From Paramecium tetraurelia (taxonomy: Eukaryota > Ciliophora > Oligohymenophorea > Peniculida > Parameciidae): a stretch of DNA of 64,000 nt. This document shows, one piece after another, positions 1-14,715 of the stretch. Location: the NCBI RefSeq assembly GCF_000165425.1, contig NW_001798974.1, forward strand, positions 1-64,000. The letters run 5' to 3'. The notes under the pieces were generated by a model. It was not told where the DNA came from and made no database searches. It saw nothing but the letters and a program-made list of their open reading frames with translations. A program made the position numbers and the translations under genes. How positions within the stretch are numbered: position 1 is the stretch's first letter; every line of letters starts with the position of its first letter.

Positions 1-2285
1 TCAGTAAATGTCAAAAAATATAATACTTTTATTTTATTAGCAAATAGTGTTAGCATAGCACAATTTGGGAATAATACTTAAATGTCCATTTCATTGAAGG
101 ATAGAGCAAATATTAGTATACATTTGGCCCTTATTACTGCAGGTTTGGCAAAAATTAAGGCGCTATTATAAATAGAGCATTAAGAACAAAACAGTATTAC
201 AATTCTTACAGTTTAAAAGTAGAAGGCTTGAGGTTTTTAAAACTAAAAAACATAGAACACAATAAAAAAAATATGTAATACATCCAGTGCATGTTGAGGA
301 GATGCAGCGTGTCGTGATGTACATGAGAACCTACGTTAAATTTAAACATTAAATAAATATACACAGCAACTCATCTATTTATGTATAGGTTATAATCAGT
401 TTTAAATACAAAATGCTTATGATCTAAATATAAGGACAATCTAGCAATAACAAAGAAACTTACAGCCTTTGTATTATTGATATTGAAAGTAAGAAGTAAG
501 GAAAATAAGATAATGTGCAAGAAGGAACAAGGGTAAACTCATTTTCTAGATGTAAGAAGAGCAGATATTATCAAGCGAATTCTGAATACATGATGTATGC
601 TAACATTAGCTATATATTCTCATTAGGTAGTTTAATATGCATTACAAGAATCCAGAATTTAAGTAAAATAAAGAACAACTTTGACAAGTTATAGTTGATG
701 ACTGGACGGGTAAGAGATGGTGTGTTTTGAGTAGGATTGGCGTTGAGTTCTTTAACTACACGCAAGAAGAGCAAAAGATGCAGTTAGGAGCAAAATTTTA
801 AGAAGACAGACCATGATTCAGTTCTAGTATGGCTATAAAATTATGGAGTGAACGCAATTACAAGATGCTGGAATTGTTTAAAGTTATATAAATATGACAT
901 ATTGAGTAGCTGTCATAATATAAATATGCTCTGAAGACACAAGTGGAGTTGGAAGTTTAACATTAATATAAAGATTAGTACTATTATTTGAGCAAATAAT
1001 GCAAGCACGCGAGTTGCATATTTACATTATGAAACTATACAAATACCTGGATCATTCTCTTTTCAAGGATATGTAAAATGAATTAGTTTGAGGGGCTGTA
1101 AAATGATATAATTAATGTTTGCATGATCTACTCAGTAAAAAGGTTATAGCAAGGATCGGTACATTTAGTAGAATCTAAATAAACAAAATTTATTTTTGTC
1201 ATCCTCAAAATGCCAAAAGTTAAACATTCATTTCAAGCTTTGCTTCAAGATTTGTTGCAAGCTGGATAGCAAATAGAAGAATGTTATACTACAGCAGAGC
1301 CACCAATTCATAATCAACAACGAGAATATTTATGATGACTTATCAAATGTATCAGGGATGCTAACAGAATAAATCCTCAGGTGTTTTGGAATACTTTTGG
1401 ATATGTATTGCTATTCTTAACAAAGTTTGTATGAATCCATCTGCAGATCAGCTGCTCCAATATCGTGAACGTATTTAGGCTGTGTAAGCTTCTCAATTTG
1501 AATTCTACCGTAACAAAAAGATGCAAAAATAAAGATATTCTGGGTGAAAAATATTGTCATAATAATCAAGAAGCTCATTAAGAATGAATTTTTTAGCAGT
1601 AGTGCATTAGTAAGTCTACTAACAAAATTTTAGTAGTATAGCATGGTATCAATTGTCAACATACTTAACACAAATTGTTGAGACAAGCAGCAATTTAAAC
1701 ATTACTACCTTCAAACATATTGATTACTTTTATCATCATCATAATTTATCATAGAAATTCCTAATTCCATTTTCCAATCTTGTAAGTTTAAATTGAAGAA
1801 CTCCAAATATATCTCGGGGAAGGCGGCCTTCGATGGACAGTATACACTTTTAAATATTGAATATTCTATTAATTTTTAAGGAATAGATGAATATTTTTCA
1901 ATTAAATGATGTAAATTTCTCGAAATATAGGAGAGTTTGGAAGCCATTTTGCCAAAAGTGATTAAATTCAAAAAAAGGTGAATCTTAATTTAAAAGAATA
2001 ATCTAAATTTTCTATTCAATTAGGGAAAGTTTCATAGTTTTTATAATCAACAAATTGGGGCGAAGCCCAGTAATTTTCAGAAAGATACTCACTTATTCTG
2101 AAAGTATTACGATGCAAAATCCAAACCAAAGCAAAGAGGTAAAATAGATATACAGTTTGCAGGAAGACAAGTATATGTTCATTAAACTGGCACACTCTTT
2201 TACCTCTGTTAAATCCTACAAGGAATAAAATAAGGGTTAGCATATTCAGATAACATAGAATTTATGTCTAATAAGCCTGATGAAG
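1..2285. other. Gene-poor DNA, nothing recognised
   Basis: I read both strands with TGA as the only stop. I see no frame with convincing protein character. Open stretches of about 100-130 codons occur, for example on the minus strand around 570-960, but they use many C-ending codons, unlike the genes further right, and are expected by chance when only TGA stops. No telomere repeat is visible at position 1. Confidence 0.5.
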
Positions 2286-2289
2286 AACC

Positions 2290-4080
2290 AAATTCGCTTA
2301 TTAAGAGAGGCTATTTTTGAAATTGAAGCCTAATTGATAGTTTAGGTAGACCGGAGGGTCAACTTTAATAAAGAGTATTATGGGGATAATAAGTGATAAA
2401 AAATGGACATTCATCAGGATGCTTGAGGATTGGATGCTAAGTTACATGGAATGTATCAAATTTACCATTTATATTTATAAAATTATTTAAATGGAAATAT
2501 AAAATCAATAAAGGAAATTATTCTTTAAAAAAATAATAAAATCATGGCCAAAAGATACTTTACAAGGCATAGGGAAAAATTAGGTCTAGGGAATAACAAA
2601 AGTCAGGAGGAATCAATCTGAGAAGTCCTGAATCCTTATTGAGCACTATATGAGAAGGATCATAGATAAGAGACCTTAAGATGAGATGTTAGAATTTTAT
2701 TTTTAGTGGGATATGAATCGATGATGAGGAAAGAAATGTAGAAGGGATAAATTCAATCCTTTATCCCTTTTCATTAAGAGTCGAAATTACCAAGTCAAAA
2801 AAAATGTATCATAACTATTTTTAAATTCCTGAGAAATCTTAAATTGCAGTATTTTAATCTAGATATGGATTTGAGTAGAAAAATAACTCCATCTATTAAA
2901 AAGTCATAAAAATATATACAAGTAGATTGCCAGTACCATGATCAACAGCTTCCTAACTTTAATTGGTATTCTTACGATTTGGAGAGTATTTATCTAAACA
3001 ATCTGAACAAATATTGAATAAAGTAAGCGTAAACTCAGATTTACAGAAGTTTGTCTACTAAAGCATCGGCTATGATAAATTAATTAATTCCAAAAATGTG
3101 TAGTATCTTTGAAATGTGGATCCAAAATTAAGCCTTAAAGGCTTTATTGCTGCAAATTCTAAAGTTTTATCAAATTTTGGAGTTGAAAGCAAATTACCCA
3201 TTAGGAACAATTTTCATTATTAGAATAATAATAAGCAAAAGAAAAGCTATTTTGGAAATATCGTTTTATTTAAGTTGAATAAGAAGAGAAATTCAATATC
3301 ATTGAATGGTCAATATGCATTGCGATTATCTAGATGTGATTCTGATAGTCATTCTTTTTGATTATGGATGTTGGAATAAATGTTTTAAGTTTAAATGTAT
3401 TTTCTAACAATTAGTTAATATAATTATCGTTCATTTCGAAAATTTAGAGCTCAGTAACGGATGCAATTATTTTATGAGTTCAAATTATAATTTTACAAAA
3501 TATTACTGGCTATACATAACTCATCAAAACTCTTTACACAATTAGGAAAATATTATGCTTATTATCTAACACAACATAAAAAGACTATTGTTGGATTTGG
3601 AAATTGAGATTAGGGCCTAAAAAATATCAAGATAAATAATAGATAAAACAAATGATATCAAACAGCTGAAAGTGATCATTTAAAAGAAGAAGTTTAAATA
3701 TTAGTAGCCTTAATAAATGGTATTTCAGGAATAACAGCAATAAAAGTAAATTACTAGAAAGCTTGGAGCTAATATATAAAAGGTTGCGCAATAAAGAACA
3801 TTAGGTACAATCTCTATAATAAACCACATTTTAGGGGGCTAGCCATCTAATATGATATACCTTCTCTATGATCAACGCTACCATTAATAGGTCAATAAAT
3901 TTAGTTAAAATTGAGATGAATATCACTGAGTTATTTCTTATAAGAAATGCTTGGATATTCTGTTTATTTGATAATATATTAAAACTACCAGTTTATAGTT
4001 TATGAAAGACAACGTTATTCTTACATCTTTTATTGTTATTATCCTAGGATGTTGTTTAATTAAACAAAATTAACTTTTCG
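2290..4080 (+). pseudogene. Possible decayed coding relic
   Basis: Several plus-strand frames carry protein-like stretches that switch frame and are cut by TGA. The longest runs from about 3,020 to 4,080 in a single frame and gives plausible segments such as KLPIRNNFHYQNNNKQKK and SDHLKEEVQILVALINGI. About six TGA codons fall in roughly 390 codons, close to chance. What is seen is therefore a coding-like amino acid mix with repeated interruptions, not an intact gene. I recognise no family. It could be a decayed host gene, or simply A-rich sequence that looks like code. Confidence 0.22.
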
Positions 4081-7000
4081 CACTCAATAAACAAGTTTTC
4101 TATTTTTGCAAAATATGACATATTACTTAAAAAAATTGCAAAAATAAGTGATGTAATTTTAAATCTGGAATTGAAATCCAAATTCTACATTTATACTTTC
4201 AAAATAAATTATGATACATTTTTACAAAATAATTTAAATATGATTTCCATAATTTCTTTTGAGCTTTAAGGGATATAAACATTCTTATACATTTTGCCTT
4301 GTACCAGCTACATTCACTTTAATTATAACCATTTTATACTTTCAAGGGATATCGTATTTATAATAGAGATAGTAAACCTTCAAGTTTTGATTATGATGAC
4401 AATTTTAATTGAATTTGCAAATTTCTATCAACATTTTGAATTTGACAACTTGAATTTGTGTCATTACTATATTTGCTTAAGTTTACAAATAATATTTTGC
4501 CGCGTGATGCTTATATTTTCAGAAAGGTTATTTATCAGAGCCATCTTGTTAAGTTAAATTGCTCGATGTCTTGATAATTAACTTCTTGTAACAAAATTTG
4601 TTCTGAATTACAATTATCTTGGGGTTACTTTCAAATATTTGGAGGAAAATTGTTAATTCATAAAACTAGTACTGATGGTAATGCTTGCACAAGATCTTGA
4701 ATAGAATACAGTTAAACTATAGCTTAAACTGCTACACTTGACTTTTTGTTGGAAAAAAATTTCTAATTATGAATTAGTGATATTTGGAATGCAAATTGAT
4801 GAGCTACTTGTAATACTTTCCGTATAAATATATTTATGCAGTTTCATTCTAATAGTTCTGTTGTTGATTTTTATAATCTACTATACCAGTAAATAAAGCC
4901 CCAATGTTTGAAGTGCATTTTATTGCTTGATATATATAAATTTGATGTAACAGTAGATATTACATTAATACCTACTTTTTAGTCGGCACCCTCTGCATTC
5001 ATTTAATGTCTTAATAATTATGAGAACCTTTCATATTGCATATGTATTTAGTAATAACAAATCTAAATGACATCAAAACTTTTTAAATCAAAAATAAATT
5101 ATCTACTTGGATAATAAGAATGCAACCATAATTTTTACCATTTGTAAAGACCATGCTGTTTTAAATCTTAGTAATAATTATTGAGTGTTGGCTTGTGTTT
5201 AACTTTCTTTATTAATTTACAGCAGTATTGGCTTATTAGTTGTATTAGCTTTCTTTGAATTTGAGATGTCATATAGGTTTATTGTTACCTTTGTAATATT
5301 TGACTTAATAGGAGAGAGTGTTGATATTTTTACAGCTACAAAATCTTGACAGTAAGAATTATTTATTGATGCTCTTTTATAACTGTACAATTAGGTATTA
5401 TATGTTCTTTAACGTTAGTGTCCTAAGTTAATTTGATGATATCATCATTTAAAAGATTGCTCAAATGAACTGAAGTTGAAATACTTTTTACTCAAATATT
5501 ACTAATCTACTTTTATTGCCATAACAAAAATTTTCTTGAGCACTTTAATGGTGATTAAGATTATATCCTGTGAAGTGCGTTAGCTAGACACAGCATACAA
5601 TGGTGGCTAAATTTTAAATTGCAAAATCTAGCAACTTATATCTGTATATATATTAATTAAAAGCAAAGGATAATGTGGTAGTTTTTTTTTAACAGATAGA
5701 AAATCGATACGAGTAAATACGAATAAAATATTCATAAAATGTATTAATCTGAGTTTATCTATTCCAGCAAAATTGCTTCTACCTATCCAGATTGATCAAA
5801 AGACTTCTAAAACATAATAAATTTTAGTTGTGTTGAATCTTTTGTCCACAACACTCACTTATTACTTTACTCATCATTTTAGAAATGGTATAAATAACCC
5901 TTCTATTCAGATATTACATATGATAATCAAGTATTCAAGCTCTGGAGCTATACTAAGCACATTCTCTACAAAGCTTTATCATATACTGAAAAATACATTT
6001 GAGCGTATCTTAATTATCTTTATGTTGGGCAAAGCTGTAAAATTTAATTATATCACTTTTGAAGTGCCGCAGAAGTACATATTTAACAATTAAAATTTAA
6101 TTGATTAGTTAATAGCCGGGACTTAGTTTGAAAACTACAATATTGCTAGAGGAAAAAAATTTACTGCTCGATTCTATAGATATCCTAATTCAACCACTCA
6201 AAGTTATCAATAAACACACTCTTTTTTCAAATCATATGCCAGCTCTATTAGCTACTAGTACAAATCACAAAAGCATAAACGCTTCTTTTTACAAAGGCTA
6301 ATTGTTTCCAGAAAATCTCATTAATACTCGTATTTGATACAAGATATTTGTTAGGCAACTACAGAGTCTGGCTTGTATTAATAAATTCTAAATGCAACTT
6401 CTGATACCTTTACTGACTGTTATATGTTTACCCAATAATATGAGTAACATTGTTAAGACATTGCAAAATATGACTCATACACTGTGCAAAATTAAATGTA
6501 AAAGCTCTTGCATGAAAATGATTAACAATTTAGTATGTACATCATTTGCAAAATTTAGTAGCAGTTCATATTATACACTTTTCAGTACTTCAAGATAAGT
6601 AAAAGGTAATTTCAGCGAAAGGAAGATAATCGCTATTACTGACAAATAGACATTTTGTTAACATCAACGATTTGAACCTTTGGAAACTAAAAGACTATTT
6701 AAAATTATTAATCCACTTTCTAACGCAAATTTTTCATAACACTTTATGTGCATCAAGTGCAAAGTGTAATGTTATCGTATGGAATTTTACTTTCAAAAGA
6801 CTAATTGTGGCAGTTTTGTAATATTAGTAAATTAAGAAGAAGTCTAGACAGCGAGAAATGAAGACCCCAAGAACAAGAAATACTTTATTTAGGATCATAA
6901 ATAGAAATTTGGGAAATGCAAAGGATTTAAGCACCCTATCTTAATACTTTGAAGAGTTATTTGAACATCAACTTCTGCTTGGAGTTGATGTTTAATTTAA

Positions 7001-10000
7001 ATAAAATCAATCATAAAGAACAACATTTGTCCCATCCAATATTATTTTAATCAGATTACAGTTTTTACACAACACTATCCAAGTTTTCAGGAAATCATTC
7101 AACTTGATCTTAGTGGCTCGCAATTTTTATTTAACAATTGCTTGCTTCCAATGAAACAAGACTCTCGATTCACCATCGGTTGAGGATTACAATTTTTTAT
7201 TAAAGCCATCAATGTAATTTGTGTGTTAATAAAAGAATCAATAAGTTAGCAATGCTTTTGGGCTTAAGTGTATAAATATCAGTGCCTTGGTTTTTATTTG
7301 ATAATATCAAATAAACTCTTAAATATTGCCTTATGTGTTAAGACAGAGTCGCTCTTATATTAAGAGATTTCTTTTAATTCCGTTCTATAGGGCTAGAATT
7401 AGTTCGTCAAATTCTTGCTTACTTTATTCCTTTTCAGTATGAATTTCTCAGAATTATATTCTCTATGACAAGATGACTCCTAGTTGAGGAAATTTCATCA
7501 ATCCTCAAGGAAAAACTGGAATACTGAATTACTCAACTATTTTATCCTTTTAAGTAAGTAATTTTTAGACTAAATTAAATTGAGTTTATATGTAGAATTT
7601 ACTTTATAGAAAGATTATTATCATAGATTTGAATTAAACAGAAAAAATCTTGATGTACTTTTTTTTAATGCTATCATCTCCTTTATCAAACTTTAAACAG
7701 AAAAAGTAGTATAAGTAATGCAATATAATTTGATTAGCTGTGCAAATTAAAATTTTACATGATAAAAAGGCAAATATTAGTAAAATGAGCATAAAGGACA
7801 GATGCACTTAATTCAGTAGCTGGGGGGAATGTAAAAATTACTCAACGATTTATACATGTTGTGCATGAGGGTGATGATAAAAATTACTTGGAATACAAGA
7901 GAAAAGATTACAACATTTAATGTCTTAAGCTGGCGATGGTATATTAATACAGGAATAGAGGAAGCCTATCTGATATAGTATCACAGCACTACTACAGAAT
8001 TGATGTCATTTTGATGAAAAGATTCTTCAAGTTACACAAAGATTTGCGTTCCACAGCGCCTTACAACAAGTATTTCAGTTGCTAGGGAGAGCAATCTTAA
8101 ATCTTTACTGTTTTAGGATAGCATAACAATTTTTAAACATGTAGCCATCTGTGTATCCAAAACGCGACCATAAAATAGCTATTCCTAACTCTTATACTAG
8201 ATTTAGGTCAATTTACGATTATCAAGTTTTTAGTTGGAATCGTGCCTTAAACGATTGGAATACCTGAATAAAGAGTATTTGTCAGAAGGACTAATGCTAG
8301 AAAGTTTGCACAATTATTTAATCAAGTAGTGCATGCATTTAAATTATTTTGATATTATTCATATAGTACTAACTAGGTTCAGCATTTTATATGTATTACA
8401 AAAGGAGAAACAAGCATTTGTGTCAGTCTAATTTGGTCAATAATTTGAACATCAGTACATCACTTAAAGTATGCCAAAACAGCGTCTAATGTATAATGAT
8501 ATCAGTTCTAATATAATCTTCACAAGACATATTTAATAGGAACAATTTATAATGTTTGGTTTTCACATATTCTTCTCTCAGGGTTAGAGTTTTCGACCAA
8601 ATTAATTCTGCATCTATCTCTAGCCAAGTATTATGCACTTGATAAATAATTGTAGGCTGGCTAAGTAAGATTGCAGATTTTAAATTCCAATATGAATAAT
8701 ACAAATTTACACTATTTCCAAATTGCACTTGAATGAAATTGGTATCATTACTCATAGGAGTCTCTATTGTGAATTAATGGTTGTTTAGTGCACGTGTTAT
8801 GAGCAATACATATTCTCCTTCTTTGTGTATTTTGTCTGAGAAGTAGGTAACCAGCAACATCATGAAACTATTTCCATAACACTAAATAAATACTTTAGAA
8901 TACCAAAATTTTATACATTGAAAAGAGAGACTGACTGTAGAGGTCTTAGAGTTTGTTGAAGAATTATTTGAGCATTGATTCCAGTTCTATATAATTATAA
9001 TCCTGAAGAAAGGAGAACTTTACCCTTTCTAGTATCAGAAAATAAATTAATGTAAAGATCGCCATTTTATATACTTCAAATCTAGTATAATCTACAAATG
9101 GCAGAGCTTTTAGAACTAATTACAAAGAGAATTCAATTATGGCAGTATCGCAGAGTGGATGTAATAAATCCTCTGTATTTCTAAGTCAACATTACATGAA
9201 AATTCGCTGACCATTCCTTGATCGAATAATTTGAAAAGCAAGATTGACTTTTTAAGATGGTATCATAATGTTTGATGTTTAGCATATACGATTACCTAAA
9301 AAAGTACTTAACAAATAGTTGTTTTTAAGAATCTCCAACTTAAAATCTTAATTTACACTATCTTAGTACGCTCACCATGATGTAGGTTCTACTAATAAAT
9401 TGAAAGATCTACTTTGTATCTTTTTGTGATTGAATAACCTTGCATACAACATTTTACATTACACTGCGCATTATAAATTTAGCTAACTCCATCATAATAT
9501 TATTTCAAAGTTGTATATTTTTTAACCAAAACCAACTTATGTATTTAATAGGTATTAACCATATTAATGGCCTGGAATGTTAGAGATTACTCTCAGATGA
9601 CATAAATTTTGGCTTAACTGTTACCATAAATGAATTGCTAGTAGAACAACCTAATTATCATTTGAGAATACTAGATCTCATTATTGAGCAATAATGTTTC
9701 ACAAGGAGAGTCATCAGAGCATTTTGAATTGTTAAACAACAATTTATAATATTTGGTAATAGGCCATTAGTTTCTTCCATTTTAGCCACTACTTAATTAT
9801 ATATGGTTGACTTTTTACCGTTCCATACAAAAATTTATATCAAACGTTAGAAGTATCAGACAAGAACTCAAGTTTATCCTCATTTGTTTTCACTTGGTAT
9901 TAAAATTTGCATTACATTGCTAGTCATCAATCTGCAAATATGCAGAAATATGCAAAATAAATAAATCTTATATTTAATAAGGTCTATGAAAGAGACAAAG

Positions 10001-10230
10001 GTATCAAGACTAATTGATGTTGCAGCTCAAAATACCATAATGCTCATCTAAGTATCAGGTAAAGCTAACATGCATTACTAAATAAAGATAATAGCCACTA
10101 TGTGATGCTGAGCCAGCTGAAAAAAAGGTGGGACTCAACTGATGTCCAGTTTCTTGTTATCACTAAACAAGAGATGCATCCTTTTGTAATTTATATGGGT
10201 GTTAATTGAACAACTTAGTCATGTTTGTGA
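4081..10230. other. Gene-poor DNA with scattered Cys-rich snippets
   Basis: No convincing gene on either strand across 6 kb. Short plus-strand snippets rich in cysteine codons occur, for example around 6,450-6,560 (TLCKIKCKSSCMKM) and 7,785-7,870 (CTQFSSWGECKNYS). They are too short and too broken to annotate. They may belong to the same kind of decayed cysteine-rich gene suggested near 11.5 kb, but this is inference. Confidence 0.4.
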
Positions 10231-10710
10231 AACCTACTTTCGGGAACATCACTTAATTTGGGCACTACTTCAAATTTACTCAAGCGACAAGGCAATTTCA
10301 TGTAGTAGTTGATTAAGTTCAAAAGAAATAGTATTTCATATTCTAAGAACAAATCTTATCATACGTGGTTTAATTTATTCATTTATATGGTTCTAGTTCT
10401 ATTGATTGCACTTGGCATACAGCTTAACTTTATTTACACTCCGCTAATACAATTTCTCAGAGAATTTTAATTAAAGAAGCTTATTGATCAGGCTCTAAAT
10501 AGTAATGAGTCTTTTAATTAACTACCCAATTATTTATATCTTAAGGATCAGCTGCCAGTCGATGATATAATGTTGGTATCTTATGGGTAAAGTGAAATTA
10601 AAAAATTGAAAGCCATGTGGGTTTGGCTCGGAGTGAGTTTTTCGAATGGAATTATGAGTGATTTCATCTTATAGCTATTGAGGAGGCATCTCTCCTTTGG
10701 TTTAGGATGA
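10231..10710 (+). pseudogene. Unidentified 159-codon open frame, possible TM-protein relic
   Basis: A TGA-free frame of 159 codons ending in TGA. It has an internal ATG at 10,300 and encodes a hydrophobic segment (FIYMVLVLLIALGIQLNFIY) typical of a membrane anchor, followed by a soluble stretch with KKLIDQALNSNESFNQLP. Upstream the frame is closed by TGA and I see no 5' part of a gene. A stretch this long can arise by chance under this genetic code, and several codons contain CG, which is unusual for the clear genes here. It could be the end of a decayed gene or non-coding. Confidence 0.28.
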
Positions 10711-11458
10711 AGCATAAGGAATGCTATACTTATAAAATTATTAACTGGTTGCGACTTAATGTCTATATCATTATTATTAATCCTAAAATACTGCTAAAAT
10801 ATTTTAATACCAAATGCAATATATGAAAATTAAGGATTACATTCAAATAATTTTGAAAATTTTCATTTTATTCTACCTATTATATATATAAATAGTTTTT
10901 CAAATAGAAGGCAAAGGAATTTCTTTTTTTTTAGGGAGATTTCGAATTCTAATGGCTTTTAACACATAAAATCAAATGTTAAATAAAAAATAATAGAAAA
11001 AATAATAGGAAATAAAAGATGGAAAAAAAAGTTAGGATTTCAGAAATTTCAGAAATATTAAATATGAATGAAAATAAATATTTAACTTTAAAATACTAGA
11101 AAAGCAATTTTATGGATATTTCTATCTACAAGAGTTAATCTTCAGAACTAAACTTTCATATTCCATATCCTCTATTTTTTGGAAAAGCTAATATTTTCCT
11201 TTTCAAGTGGATTACTTAAATGAAGATTTTAATTACAAATATATTAGCTAAAATCTATTTGAGACTAGGTTAGAATTGGGTCTAAATAATTATAATGCAT
11301 TTTCCTGGTTTAAATTGAAGCATTCATTCTTTTAATCAAGAAATACAAGTTTTTCTCTAGAACAACTCTTGTGATTAATTTTGGAACCCCTCCAATGCTT
11401 TAATAATCACTTAGAATGTTTCTCTTAACAAAAGCGAGATGTGATTAGGGGCCTTTTA

Positions 11459-11890
11459 ATGTGCTATACAAATTATGTTGCCTGTAATTAATGTGATGAA
11501 TCACAACTTAGGTCCTTCATTTAAACTGGCTCTACATCATGGCAACACTGTCATACTAGATTTTTCCTTCATAATAATCATGTTTATGTTGATTTTTGTG
11601 AATCTTACAAAAATTGTTGAGATCCTAGTCACTCATGTAAATATTTGTTAAATGCATTCCACTAGTGTCCCTACAATTCTAAAAGTCTTGTTCCTTGTGT
11701 TATATGCCAAAATAATGGAGATACTTTTTGACACATTCTTTTTCTACAATTTCATTTCATGTTAAAATTGTGAATATTATGCAGACGTATTAGCTGCTGA
11801 ATCAAGTTGTTGTGGAAATGACAATTCCAAAAATCTTCTTGGTTGTATATAATGTTAAACAACATCATGTCGGTTTTTGAACCCTCTGAT
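11459..11890 (+). pseudogene. Cysteine-rich relic, surface-antigen-like
   Basis: Two adjacent plus-strand frames have strikingly high cysteine content. The first, from the ATG at 11,459, has about ten cysteines in roughly 95 residues (MCYTNYVACNQCDES, then SCKYLLNAFHQCPYNSK). The second, from about 11,757, has seven in about 42 (SCQNCEYYADVLAAESSCCG). Paramecium surface (immobilization) antigens are long proteins with regularly spaced cysteines and are often encoded near chromosome ends; the C-x-Y-L...C spacing is reminiscent of them. The reading is broken by a stop and a frame change, so this would be a remnant. Family assignment is by cysteine pattern only and is uncertain. Confidence 0.32.
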
Positions 11891-14715
11891 ACCTTATATG
11901 CATCATTTAACAATTAAGTGTATAACTTAACTACATCTATTCCTATCACAATATTTAATGTGGTTTTCCTTATAAAGAATGCTGTTCATACTTACCAAGT
12001 GGAAAAGTAGAGCACTTTAAAACAGGAGAAGTAGAACAATAAAGAATGCATTTATAACTACAGCCTACCACAATTAAATGATTGAACTTCTAGTTAATTT
12101 TCTGAATCTCAAGAAAACTTTCTTATACTGGCATTTGTCCTAAGGTATACAATTTATGTCAGTGTTATATTTCAAAATTAATTCTGTTGTTTATAGTATA
12201 GTGCAGCGCAAATCATATCAAAAATGCACCTGAGAATTGTAAGCAGTTTTTGCTTTATTGAACAAAGATCATTTGTAATTTGCCTAAATTACTTATAACA
12301 TTCATGTTTTCATGCCTATATTCTGCAGCTTGATTATCAATTGCTACTAAAACTTTCTTAATAATTTTATGAAACCTCCCAACATCCTCATGTTTATTCT
12401 TCATGTCCCACTTCATGTGAGTCTTTGAAACAACTCTGTAACTTAGTATTTGATTGAACTCATGAAATATTGATAATCATACATCTGATATTCAAGCTCT
12501 AGCATTCCAATTTTAATGCTTTGTGTAGTTGTTTATTACGTCTTGTTTATGTATCTCTCATTATTGTTTCAAGTTGCATTGAATATATGATATGCTACTT
12601 TTTAAAAAGGTTTCTCGTTTTCTGTAAAGCATACACAATTTTTCAGGCATCAGTTAATATGTGTTACAGTTTCCTCCTTTTGATGTACTTCATGTTCATA
12701 AGATGAATTACTATTTGTTTGTCTTTAAAAATACTTACAGAATAGCGATAATCAATTTTAGTTTATATAAATCTTTTTCAAACATGTTCAATTTTTGTTA
12801 AAGCAATTTACCCTACAATCAGGTAGCTTACTATTCTAAGTTTATTATTAATTTAGATCAACATACATGTAAGAGATGTATAATTATATGGATATATTTT
12901 AGATGATAGATGGCACTGTGTTGTTTGCAACTACTCTGCTACATGTGTTAAGGTACAGTTATTTTTTCAGATGTATTTTAGGTGTTATGTTACTTAGTTA
13001 CAAAGATGACCTCCTAAATTGTAATTATAGTAGAATTCTTGATACCGTTTTGATGCAATCGATAGCGTTGTAATTCCTTAAATATGTTTAAACTGTTTAT
13101 AAAAGCTAGCAATTTGAAATTCTTCCTTATTACGAATATGAAGTCACTTGAAGCAATTCTAGGAAAGTTTTTATAAATTGCCCTAGTAATTTAGTATACT
13201 AGAGATCAGCAAATGATCTAAAATAATAAATTAGATTCTTCAAATAAATTTCAGACTGTTTAGATGCATTTTTATTGTGATCTCATATAGGCAAATTGTT
13301 ATGCTCGGCTGCAAAGGGTCCTTCATCACCATTGTTATTTTTTGTCCTATTATATTAGCTGTTAGAGATGCATTACCTTCCTCTTGGAGTTGATCTCCTT
13401 TTAATTGACTCATCAAGAGTATAATTCACATGCTCTCCTAGCTTGTATTGCTTTCAGTTGCTTAATTTATGTATCAAATGTTTCTTGAAATAATTCAGTG
13501 AAAACTCTTTTGTTTAATACACCAACTAGATGTTCTAGTTGTACCTCTAATGGCTTCTTAGTCTAATTGTTAAAATAAATAATAAAATAATCTAACTAAT
13601 TAGTTAAGTGGTGCAAGTCATGAGAACACTAATTTTTTTTTTTTGCACTTAAATTAAGTCTATTAGAAATCTAACAGTTAATATAGAAATGTGTTTCTTG
13701 TCCCATATGATGATATGGTACGGCTGGCAGTTTAAGCGAATAAACTAATTAGACTTGTGATTAATTTTGGCATGCATTAGACTGTTAGGCTATACCAGTT
13801 GATGTATAGGCCTCCACACTTAAATTATGATTATGGGTGGATGCATCTACCCAGCATGTAAAAAATTTTATGATTCATCCCTTAATTCTCCTAGTTTTTC
13901 TTCAAGTTTTAACTTTATGTGCGTGCACATGAATACATTTTGATGCTAATTCAGTAATGAATAAGTATTTGAGTTGTTTTTATATGCCAACTGATATAAG
14001 CATACTTTTACTTGAGATCTTTGTTTATCTTTACAAAAAAATAAAACAGATATATGTGGTAGTAGTATATCATATGCTATTGGTTTAGGAGATTCAAGCT
14101 TAAAAGAGGTAGTGGAATTATTGAAAATAAATATGGTAATTGTTCAATAGTTGTGCCATATTTATATAGTCTATCTTACTTCAATATGGATAAACATGCA
14201 TACCTGTATTTAGTAAATAAATTAATGAGGAATTGAGAAATTTAGTTTGCAATGAAAAAATTGTAAGGTACTATTAATAGAAAATGAGCAACATGCGTAC
14301 TTGAGTCTCTCCACTTCTGCTATTGAATTTAATACCTTTACTACCTGTTAAGTTCAATTAATGGACATTTCTTATCTTTCTTCATAGAACGAGGGAAGGT
14401 TGTAGTCCAACTTTGACTCACTAAGCTAAATGTATCATAAATGCTACTTATGAACTCCATAACTCGGAGGAATATAGGCTTGAAAGTAGCGCTGCTTGAT
14501 AATTTTTCATCGCTGTGAAATATATCTGATGATTAAAATATATGCACTTTTTGCCCATTCTACAGTCCTTTGATATTAGGAATGCTTTAGTGTTAATATT
14601 TCTTATATATTGACTTTACTAATGAATTTTGCAGAGAACATTTAGCTCATGAATTCTGAATATTACTTTATACAACACCAGCACCTTCTAAATTACTTTA
14701 TGAACAATACTATTT
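11891..14715. other. Gene-poor DNA between Cys-rich relics
   Basis: No intact frame. Cysteine codons stay frequent on the plus strand (for example around 12,520-12,700, 12,905-12,960 and 13,290-13,470), suggesting that much of this stretch may be an eroded continuation of a cysteine-rich gene, but no stretch is long enough to prove it. Confidence 0.35.

Noticed and set aside
570-960. Minus-strand open frame of about 130 codons
   Set aside because: Codon use is C-rich at third positions, unlike the confident genes, and runs of this length are expected when only TGA is a stop.
4081-10230. Intact mobile element or terminal inverted repeats
   Set aside because: No paired terminal repeats, transposase motif or reverse transcriptase motif could be recognised by reading.
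12521-12706. Small hydrophobic, Cys-containing open frame as a gene
   Set aside because: Short, no flanking coding character, and frames conflict; better treated as part of the gene-poor tract.
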